A stretch of 12,016 nt of DNA from an uncultured Lachnoclostridium sp. (GTDB taxonomy: Bacteria > Bacillota > Clostridia > Lachnospirales > Lachnospiraceae). The stretch lies in NCBI GenBank assembly GCA_902464595.1, contig CABQJX010000084.1, positions 1 through 12,016 on the forward strand. The letters are read 5' to 3'. Positions 1 through 5,879 of this stretch are shown piece by piece. The position numbers were made by a program, and so were the translations under genes. How positions within the stretch are numbered: position 1 is the first letter of the stretch; each line of letters opens with the position of its first letter. The notes below the pieces were generated by a model. That model made no database searches. It had not been told where the DNA came from and saw nothing but the letters and a program-made list of their open reading frames with translations.

Positions 1-5
1 GGATA

Positions 6-28
6 ATTCCTTACTGGCTGTAAGGGAT
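6..28 (+). other. Hairpin upstream of rnj
   Basis: Bases 6-14 pair with 20-28 (core CCTTAC/GTAAGG, one G-T wobble) around a 5-nt loop. No T-tract follows on the + strand, so it is not a clear intrinsic terminator. It may be the end of a structure belonging to an upstream gene outside the window, or part of the rnj leader. The rest of the leader (29-68) contains no convincing promoter. Confidence 0.35.
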
Positions 29-68
29 ATTAACCATAAACATATTGTAGTAGATTGGAGGAATTAGT

Positions 69-2273
69 TTGAATTTAGAGGAAAAAGAGCATATGGAAGG
101 AATGCCGCAGCCAGCACAGAAAGATGACCGGGATGCGGCGGTTGTGAGTGCAGCCAGCACAGCCAGTACAGCCAGTACAGCTGGTCAGAACGTTCCTGGA
201 AAGCCTGATGGGGCGGGAGCATCCGCAGCAGGGAGTGAGACAGCCCCTTCACCGGCAGGAGAGCAGGCAGAAGGAAAGCCCCAGGCAGCAAAGCGCAGAA
301 GACCGGCCCGGAAGAAAACATCTTCTAAGGATCAGGAAAACCATTCAGGAGAGAGGGAGGAAAAACCAGACTCTGCTGCAAAAGAGTCAGGAGTAAAACA
401 GGCTTCTTCAAGAAGAAATTCCGGCGGAAAGACGGCCTCCTCCAAAAAGGAGGGAGATGCCAATGCTCCATCCAGGACAGACCGGTCCGGAAGCTCCAGG
501 GCAAAAGGCAGCTCAGCAAAAGGCAGCTCAGCAAAAGGCAGTCCGGCGAAAGCAGGGGCAGTGAAAGGGGTTGATCAGAAGAATGGCATTTCCTCCAGGC
601 AGAGAAAGGGAAAAAAGGATGGCAAGGGTACGTTAAAGATTATTCCCTTAGGCGGATTGGAACAGATCGGAATGAATATTACTGCCTTTGAGTATGAGGA
701 TACCATCATTGTAGTGGACTGCGGTCTGGCCTTTCCGGGGGATGATATGCTGGGGATCGATCTGGTGATCCCTGATGTGACTTATCTGAAGCAGAATATC
801 GACAAGGTTAAGGGATTTGTGATCACCCATGGCCATGAGGATCATATTGGAGCCCTTCCCTATATCCTTCAGCAGGTCAATGTCCCTGTGTACGGCACAA
901 AGCTGACCATCGCTTTGATTGAGCATAAGCTTGAGGAGCATCGTTTATTAAAGAATACCAAGCGCAAGGTGATGAAGCATGGACAGTCTGTGAACCTGGG
1001 ATGCTTCCGGGTGGAATTTATCAAGACGAACCACAGCATCCAGGATGCTTCCGCCCTGGCGATCTTCACTCCCGTTGGAACAGTGCTCCACACAGGCGAT
1101 TTTAAGATTGATTATACCCCGGTGTTTGGGGATCCCATTGATCTGCAGCGCTTTGCAGAGCTGGGAAAGAAAGGGGTTCTGGCCCTGATGGCAGACAGTA
1201 CCAATGCTCTGCGTCCCGGCTTTACTATGTCTGAGCGCACCGTGGGAAGAACCTTTGACACTATATTTGCAGAACATCAAAATCGCCGTATCATCGTAGC
1301 CACCTTCGCTTCCAATGTAGACCGTGTCCAGCAGGTGGTGAATACGGCCTATAAATATGGGCGGAAGGTAGTGGTAGAGGGCCGCAGCATGGTGACGATC
1401 ATGGATATTGCCAGCAAACTGGGCTATATCAATGTGCCGGACGGAACGCTTATCGACATCGAGCAGCTGAAAAATTATCCGCCTGAATCCACTGTGCTGA
1501 TCACAACCGGAAGCCAGGGAGAGTCCATGGCAGCTCTCTCCCGGATGGCCTCCAATATCCATAAAAAGGTATCTATTATGCCTGGGGATGTGGTGGTTCT
1601 CAGTTCCACCCCGATTCCCGGAAATGAAAAGGCAGTGGCCAATGTAGTTAATGAGCTGGCTATGAAGGGAGCTGAGGTGATCTGTCAGGATACCCATGTG
1701 TCAGGACATGCCTGTCAGGAGGATCTGAAGCTGATCTATTCCCTGGTACAGCCGAAGTTTTCGATTCCGGTTCATGGAGAGTACCGCCACCGCATGGCTC
1801 AAAAGGAGCTGGCGATCCATACGGGCGTGGATAAGGATCATGCGGTTTTGATCAATTCCGGCGATGTGCTGGCCCTGGACGGAGAGAGCTGTCAGGTGAT
1901 CGACCATGTTCCCTGCGGGGGGATCTTTGTGGATGGCCTGGGTGTGGGCGATGTGGGAAATATTGTACTGCGGGATAGACAAAACCTGGCTCAGAATGGT
2001 ATTATTATCGTAGTGCTGACCCTGGAGAAGCACAGCAACCAGCTGCTTGCAGGGCCGGACATTGTATCCAGAGGCTTTGTGTATGTAAGAGAATCCGAGG
2101 ATCTTCTGGAGGAAGCCCACAGCGTAGTGTATGATGCGATCGAGGACTGCTTGGATCGTCATGTGAACGACTGGGGCAAGATAAAGAATATCATCAAGGA
2201 CAGTTTAAGCGACTTTTTGTGGAAGCGCATGAAGCGCAATCCTATGATCCTGCCGATCATCATGGAAGTATAG
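69..2273 (+). CDS. rnj: Ribonuclease J with long low-complexity N-terminal extension
   Basis: Metallo-beta-lactamase/beta-CASP ribonuclease, which in Firmicutes matures and degrades RNA by 5'-3' exonuclease and endonuclease activity in the cytoplasm. The start is TTG at 69, chosen for GGAGG at 57-61 with 7-nt spacing; an ATG at 93 lacks such a site. The protein is 734 aa against about 555 aa for usual RNase J. Residues 1 to about 187 are an Ala/Ser/Lys/Gly-rich, probably disordered and mostly basic tail with short repeats. The conserved core begins at about T188 (TLKIIPLGGLEQIGMN). Visible zinc-site motifs are HGHEDH (254-259), NHS with H322, HTGD (341-344), SGHA (545-548) and PVHGEYRH with H569. 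All expected metal ligands are present, so the enzyme should be active. J1 versus J2 type cannot be assigned by eye. A probable terminator follows. The identification is firm; the role of the tail is unknown. Confidence 0.95.
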   Translation: MNLEEKEHMEGMPQPAQKDDRDAAVVSAASTASTASTAGQNVPGKPDGAGASAAGSETAPSPAGEQAEGKPQAAKRRRPARKKTSSKDQENHSGEREEKPDSAAKESGVKQASSRRNSGGKTASSKKEGDANAPSRTDRSGSSRAKGSSAKGSSAKGSPAKAGAVKGVDQKNGISSRQRKGKKDGKGTLKIIPLGGLEQIGMNITAFEYEDTIIVVDCGLAFPGDDMLGIDLVIPDVTYLKQNIDKVKGFVITHGHEDHIGALPYILQQVNVPVYGTKLTIALIEHKLEEHRLLKNTKRKVMKHGQSVNLGCFRVEFIKTNHSIQDASALAIFTPVGTVLHTGDFKIDYTPVFGDPIDLQRFAELGKKGVLALMADSTNALRPGFTMSERTVGRTFDTIFAEHQNRRIIVATFASNVDRVQQVVNTAYKYGRKVVVEGRSMVTIMDIASKLGYINVPDGTLIDIEQLKNYPPESTVLITTGSQGESMAALSRMASNIHKKVSIMPGDVVVLSSTPIPGNEKAVANVVNELAMKGAEVICQDTHVSGHACQEDLKLIYSLVQPKFSIPVHGEYRHRMAQKELAIHTGVDKDHAVLINSGDVLALDGESCQVIDHVPCGGIFVDGLGVGDVGNIVLRDRQNLAQNGIIIVVLTLEKHSNQLLAGPDIVSRGFVYVRESEDLLEEAHSVVYDAIEDCLDRHVNDWGKIKNIIKDSLSDFLWKRMKRNPMILPIIMEV
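151..177 (+). repeat. 9-bp tandem repeat in rnj 5' end
   Basis: Three copies of CAGCCAGYA in a row encode Ala-Ser-Thr repeats in the RNase J tail. The period is a multiple of three, so gain or loss of copies would keep the reading frame. Confidence 0.8.
501..545 (+). repeat. 15-bp tandem repeat in rnj 5' region
   Basis: Two perfect copies of GCAAAAGGCAGCTCA (501-515, 516-530) and a third diverged copy (531-545) encode AKGSS/AKGSS/AKGSP. The unit is basic and frame-preserving, and lies in the disordered tail of RNase J. Confidence 0.85.
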
Positions 2274-2284
2274 CGAAGATGAGC

Positions 2285-2317
2285 AGGCGCTCCCTGATCC
2301 GGGGAACGCCTGTTTTA
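2285..2317 (+). terminator. Probable weak intrinsic terminator after rnj
   Basis: AGGCGCTCCCT (2285-2295) pairs with GGGGAACGCCT (2301-2311) with one mismatch and one wobble around a short loop, followed by GTTTTA. The T-run is short, so termination is probably partial. It lies 12 nt after the rnj stop codon. Confidence 0.5.
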
Positions 2318-2321
2318 CGCA

Positions 2322-2339
2322 AATGCCTCTTTAGGCATT
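2322..2339 (+). other. Hairpin abutting the mltG-like RBS
   Basis: AATGCCT (2322-2328) and AGGCATT (2333-2339) form a perfect 7-bp stem with a CTTT loop. It ends directly before the ribosome binding site GAGGA (2340-2344) of the next gene. It could stabilise the 5' end of the mRNA or set ribosome access; no ligand-binding fold is recognised. Confidence 0.45.
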
Positions 2340-2351
2340 GAGGAATGGATT

Positions 2352-3050
2352 ATGAGCAACCGAACAAGAGAGATCAACAAAATTACAATGGCTATTATCC
2401 GCATATCCGTCAAGCTCATGGTGTACGCCCTAATCATCCTTCTTCTCTACGAGGCGGTGATCCGGGGATATGCCTTCGGCCATGCAGTCTTTTTTGCCGA
2501 GGCCGTAGACGCCCCTCCGGGAAAGACGGTAACTGTGCAGATGAGCGGGGAGGAGTCCGTGTCTCAGGCAGCAAAGAAGCTGGCAGGCAAGGGGCTGATC
2601 AAGAGCCAATTTGCTTTTCTGTTTCAGAGCAAGTTTTATGATTACGACACCATCTATCCTGGAAGCTATGAACTTAACACTTCTATGACCTCAAAGGAAA
2701 TCCTTCAGATATTGAACGAGGATCCTCAGGATGAGAAGGGCGTAGAGTCACGTAATGCAGGCTCTCAGAATGCAGGCGGGAAAAAGGAGGCAGCGGAAAC
2801 GAAAGAAGATTCCGGCGGATCTGGTGCAGTCCGCGCAGTGCCTGAGCCGGCAGCACAAGAAGCAGAGGGCGCAGATCCGGCGGCAGCCTCCGCAGCAGTG
2901 CAGAATGGAGAAGAGAACGATTTAACGGAAGGGGCAGAGCCATCTGGAGCAGCCGGAGATCTACCAGAAAGCACAGAGGATATTTACGGAGATCTGGATC
3001 AGGAGGCAGAAGGAGGCTGGATCGAGGATTTAGGGGAGGAAGAAGAATGA
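2352..3050 (+). CDS. MltG/YceG-like membrane protein without catalytic domain
   Basis: Single-pass membrane protein related to the N-terminal part of MltG, the endolytic transglycosylase that cuts nascent peptidoglycan strands. ATG at 2352 has GAGGA 7 nt upstream. Residues 1-12 are polar and basic, about 13-37 form one transmembrane helix, and 57-122 resemble the LysM-like subdomain of MltG (TVQMSGEESVSQAAKKLAGK, then a YPGSYELNTSM-type stretch). From about residue 123 the protein is an acidic Glu/Ala/Gly-rich, probably disordered tail ending in four Glu. Full MltG proteins are about 330-370 aa and carry a YceG catalytic domain with an essential Glu; here, at 232 aa, that domain is absent, so lytic activity is not expected. 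Placement directly before trmR and trhP equals that of yrrL (mltG) in B. subtilis, which supports the homology. Its stop overlaps the next start by 4 bp. Function is uncertain; a peptidoglycan-binding or scaffold role is inference. Confidence 0.8.
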   Translation: MSNRTREINKITMAIIRISVKLMVYALIILLLYEAVIRGYAFGHAVFFAEAVDAPPGKTVTVQMSGEESVSQAAKKLAGKGLIKSQFAFLFQSKFYDYDTIYPGSYELNTSMTSKEILQILNEDPQDEKGVESRNAGSQNAGGKKEAAETKEDSGGSGAVRAVPEPAAQEAEGADPAAASAAVQNGEENDLTEGAEPSGAAGDLPESTEDIYGDLDQEAEGGWIEDLGEEEE

Positions 3051-3706
3051 TCGTCAATCAAAGGATCACAGATTATATACATTCCCTGGAATCCAGCCAG
3101 GGAGCTTTCCTTGACTCTATTGAGGAAAAGGCGTTAAAAGACCGGGTTCCGATTATACGGAGGGAGACAGCCTCCTTTTTGAGGACCCTGATCACGGCTT
3201 TGCAGCCCATGCGGATCCTGGAGATCGGTACTGCAGTGGGATATTCTGCTCTGGTCATGTGCCAAGTGATGCCCAAAGAGGGACACATCACTACCATTGA
3301 AAAATATGAAAAGAGGATACCGGAGGCCAGAGAAAACTTCCTCCTGGCGGGAGAGACAGAGCGCATCACCTTTTTGGAGGGAGATGCGGATCAGATCCTC
3401 CCTTCTCTAAAGGGCCAGTCCTTTGATCTTGTTTTTATGGATGCAGCGAAGGGCCAGTATTTGACCTGGCTGCCCATGATCTTGGATCTTATGGCTCCGG
3501 GAGCCCTTCTTATATCAGACAATGTGCTCCAGGACGGGGATATTGTGGAATCCCGGTTTGCGGTGGAGCGCAGAAACAGGACCATACACAGCCGTATGCG
3601 CCAGTATCTCTATGAACTGAAGCACAGAAAGGAGCTTGAGACGGCCATCATCCCCATTGGGGACGGTGTGGCCCTGAGCAGCAAATACACGGAGGATCCA
3701 AAATGA
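3047..3706 (+). CDS. trmR: TrmR-like SAM-dependent O-methyltransferase
   Basis: Class I SAM-dependent O-methyltransferase of the caffeoyl-CoA/COG4122 family, 219 aa as is usual. The likely reaction, by family and gene order, is methylation of 5-hydroxyuridine to 5-methoxyuridine at tRNA position 34, as for B. subtilis TrmR (YrrM). Motif I is ILEIGTAVGYSAL (57-69). The acidic SAM-binding residue is probably E84 (TTIEKYE). The metal-site motifs MDAAKGQY (D132) and SDNVLQDG (D158, N159) are intact. The ATG at 3047 shares an ATGA overlap with the preceding stop, and its own stop overlaps the trhP start in the same way, so the three genes are probably translationally coupled. The family also contains small-molecule methyltransferases; the tRNA role rests mainly on the adjacent U32 gene. 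Confidence 0.88.
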   Translation: MIVNQRITDYIHSLESSQGAFLDSIEEKALKDRVPIIRRETASFLRTLITALQPMRILEIGTAVGYSALVMCQVMPKEGHITTIEKYEKRIPEARENFLLAGETERITFLEGDADQILPSLKGQSFDLVFMDAAKGQYLTWLPMILDLMAPGALLISDNVLQDGDIVESRFAVERRNRTIHSRMRQYLYELKHRKELETAIIPIGDGVALSSKYTEDPK

Positions 3707-4932
3707 GAAAAACAGAATTACTGATACCAGCAGGAAGCTTGGACGTGCTGAAGACAGCGGTAGTCTATGGAGCGGATGCGGTATATATCGGAGGGGAAGC
3801 CTTCGGGCTTCGGGCCAAGGCCCATAATTTTTCGGCGGATGATATGAAGGAGGGAATTGCCTTTGCCCATGACCGGGGAGTTAACGTTTATGTGACAGCC
3901 AATATCCTGGCCCATAATGATGACCTGGCAGGGGTGGAGGCTTATTTTGAAGAACTTCGTTCCATAGGGCCGGATGCCCTGATCATCTCAGATCCGGGTG
4001 TATTTGCCATTGCAAGGCGCGTACTTCCCCAGATGGAGATCCATATCAGTACTCAGGCCAATAATACGAATTATGGAACATACCAGTTCTGGCATCAGTT
4101 GGGAGCAAAGCGGGTGGTATCTGCCAGGGAGCTTTCTCTGGGTGAGATCCGTGAGATACGGGATCATATTCCGGAGGATATGGAGATTGAAAGTTTTATC
4201 CACGGAGCTATGTGCATTTCCTACTCAGGCCGCTGCCTGTTAAGCAATTATCTGGTAGGCAGGGACGCCAACCAGGGAGCCTGCACCCACCCTTGCCGCT
4301 GGAAATATTCTGTGGTGGAGGAGACCCGTCCCGGCGAGTATATGCCAGTCTATGAGAATGAGAGGGGAACCTATATTTTTAATTCCAAGGATCTGTGTAT
4401 GATAGAGTATATTCCTGAGATGATTGAGGCAGGGATTGACAGCTTTAAGATTGAGGGCCGCATGAAAACAGCCCTCTATGTGGCTACTGTGACCAGGGCC
4501 TACAGAAAAGCGATTGATGATTACAAAAAGGATCCGGAGCTCTACCGTCGGAATCTGGAATGGTATAAGGAAGAAATTGGAAAATGTACAAACCGCAGGT
4601 TCACCACCGGCTTTTATTTTGGAAAGCCCACAGCGGAGGATCACATTTACGACAGCAGCACGTATGTAAAGAGCTACACCTATCTGGGGACGGTGGAGGA
4701 GACGGATCCGGCAGGCAGATGCCGCGTGGAACAGAAAAATAAATTTTCCCAGGGAGAGACCATCGAGGTAATGAAGCCGGACGGCCGGAACCTAAGGGCC
4801 GTGGTGGAGTTTATCGAAGACGAGGAGGGGAATCGGAGAGAAAGCGCCCCCCATCCAAAGGAGATCCTGTGGGTAAAGCTGTCAGAATCTCTGGAACCGT
4901 ACGATATTCTGCGAAGAAAAGAGGAAATTTAA
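3703..4932 (+). CDS. trhP: U32 family protein, probable tRNA U34 hydroxylation enzyme TrhP
   Basis: Annotated historically as peptidase U32. Characterised members YegQ/TrhP (E. coli) and YrrN/YrrO (B. subtilis) are needed for prephenate-dependent formation of 5-hydroxyuridine at tRNA wobble U34. The 409-aa length fits the longer YrrO/TrhP2 type. The U32 signature is clear at about 163-180 (ESFIHGAMCISYSGRC), and the four cysteines C171, C178, C194, C198 have the spacing C-x6-C-x15-C-x3-C. In the related UbiU/UbiV proteins such cysteines hold a 4Fe-4S cluster; a cluster here is inference. The N-terminal segment (LLIPAGSLDVLKTAVVYGAD) is the typical start of the barrel domain, and the part after about residue 310 is a C-terminal beta-rich domain. 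It directly follows trmR with a 4-bp overlap, giving a complete ho5U-to-mo5U pair. Only one TrhP gene is seen here, against two in B. subtilis. Confidence 0.9.
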   Translation: MRKTELLIPAGSLDVLKTAVVYGADAVYIGGEAFGLRAKAHNFSADDMKEGIAFAHDRGVNVYVTANILAHNDDLAGVEAYFEELRSIGPDALIISDPGVFAIARRVLPQMEIHISTQANNTNYGTYQFWHQLGAKRVVSARELSLGEIREIRDHIPEDMEIESFIHGAMCISYSGRCLLSNYLVGRDANQGACTHPCRWKYSVVEETRPGEYMPVYENERGTYIFNSKDLCMIEYIPEMIEAGIDSFKIEGRMKTALYVATVTRAYRKAIDDYKKDPELYRRNLEWYKEEIGKCTNRRFTTGFYFGKPTAEDHIYDSSTYVKSYTYLGTVEETDPAGRCRVEQKNKFSQGETIEVMKPDGRNLRAVVEFIEDEEGNRRESAPHPKEILWVKLSESLEPYDILRRKEEI

Positions 4933-4969
4933 GGGACAGATCATCTGGAGAAAGGGAGGGGAAGCCGGG

Positions 4970-5797
4970 ATGCTTGATTGGATACTCATAGGATTGGCGG
5001 TGCTGTGTGCCGCCTATTTTGCCATCATTGTGATGTATGCGGGCGTGGGAACCTCCTTTGCCTTTATATGGCTGTTTTTTGCAGCCCTTCTTGTATTTCT
5101 CGTCTATGGGAAATGGTATTATCTGAGAAATGCGGACCGGATCCCCAGATGGATCCCCGTGTCTGTGGTCACTACCTGCGTGGCGGGAGTGGTGATCCTG
5201 GCAGCCCTTTGCCTGCTGGTTTTCTGGGGAGCGGCGGCTCCTGCCAGGGATAACCTGGACTATGTCATTGTCCTGGGAGCCAGGGTAAAGGAGCATACAG
5301 TGAGCAATTCCCTCAAAAAGCGTCTGGACCGAGCGATCATCTATGCAGAGCGCAATCCTGATACAAAGCTGGTGCTCTCCGGGGGAAAAGGGCCGGGTGA
5401 GGCGGTCAGCGAGGCCAGGGCCATGTATGATTATATGGTGTATAACGGAATCCGGCCGGATCAGCTGCTTTTGGAGGAGACTTCCACCAGCACGGTGGAG
5501 AATATTGCCTACAGCAAGATTGTTATTGAGAAGGATCGGCAGAGGAGAAAAAAGCCGATCATCCCTGTCTTTGATAAAGCGAAGAAAGAGCTCTATGCCA
5601 TTGCGCCGGATAAGCCATTGGAGATAGGGGTTCTTACCAGTAATTTCCATATTTACAGAGCGAGGAGAACCGCAGAAAAATGGGGATTTGACAATGTATG
5701 CGGCATATCCGCTGATTCCGACGGCGTTCTCTTTATCCACCTGTGCGTCAGGGAGTGCGCGTCCATTATAAAAGATCGGATCATGGGAAATATGTAG
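4970..5797 (+). CDS. DUF218/YdcF-family membrane protein
   Basis: YdcF/ElyC/SanA-type protein, 275 aa. ATG at 4970 has GGGAGGGG at 4954-4961 with 8-nt spacing. Three hydrophobic helices are predicted by eye at about 4-24, 28-48 and 62-87, followed by a DUF218 domain from about 97. Family motifs are YVIVLGARV (98-106), LSGGKGPGE (136-144), STVENI (174-179) and TSNFHIYRA (223-231). Between about 186 and 217 there is a charged insertion (around EKDRQRRKKP) that separates the usual motif pair more than is typical. Some family members act in envelope or peptidoglycan-precursor metabolism (ElyC, SanA), but the biochemical activity is not settled, so no function is assigned. It lies 37 nt after trhP and may share its transcript. 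Family membership is secure. Confidence 0.88.
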   Translation: MLDWILIGLAVLCAAYFAIIVMYAGVGTSFAFIWLFFAALLVFLVYGKWYYLRNADRIPRWIPVSVVTTCVAGVVILAALCLLVFWGAAAPARDNLDYVIVLGARVKEHTVSNSLKKRLDRAIIYAERNPDTKLVLSGGKGPGEAVSEARAMYDYMVYNGIRPDQLLLEETSTSTVENIAYSKIVIEKDRQRRKKPIIPVFDKAKKELYAIAPDKPLEIGVLTSNFHIYRARRTAEKWGFDNVCGISADSDGVLFIHLCVRECASIIKDRIMGNM

Positions 5798-5814
5798 GTA
5801 TGTTCCGGTATGTT
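5797..5814 (+). repeat. Two direct GGTATGTT repeats
   Basis: GGTATGTT occurs at 5797-5804 and 5807-5814, a 10-bp period that puts both copies on the same DNA face, just after the DUF218 gene stop. It could be a small operator-like site for the following peptidase gene. The chance of coincidence is considerable. Confidence 0.3.
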
Positions 5815-5879
5815 TAAATATGCAGGGAATATGGAAGAATAAGAGGGATCTGGAACAACAGAATGGAGAGAGTGAGACT

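Noticed and set aside
1..50. Promoter for rnj within the first 50 bases
   Set aside because: TTACTG with CATAAA at 18 bp is too weak to call; the real promoter may be upstream of the window.
948..1697. Long open frame on the minus strand inside rnj (249 aa)
   Set aside because: Antisense shadow of a strongly conserved gene, rich in His/Ile from reverse-complemented codons, with no ribosome binding site or recognisable domain.
5688..5693. TTGACA as a -35 box for the peptidase gene
   Set aside because: It lies inside the DUF218 coding region, and no -10-like hexamer occurs 16-18 bp downstream.
4811..5740. Long open frame on the minus strand across trhP and the DUF218 gene (309 aa)
   Set aside because: Spans two real genes and their intergenic gap in antisense; the translation shows no family motif and the + strand frames are clearly coding.
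5820..5879. Extended N-terminus of the M16C peptidase from ATG 5820
   Set aside because: No ribosome binding site precedes 5820, while 5880 has GGAGAG at good distance and begins the conserved protein.
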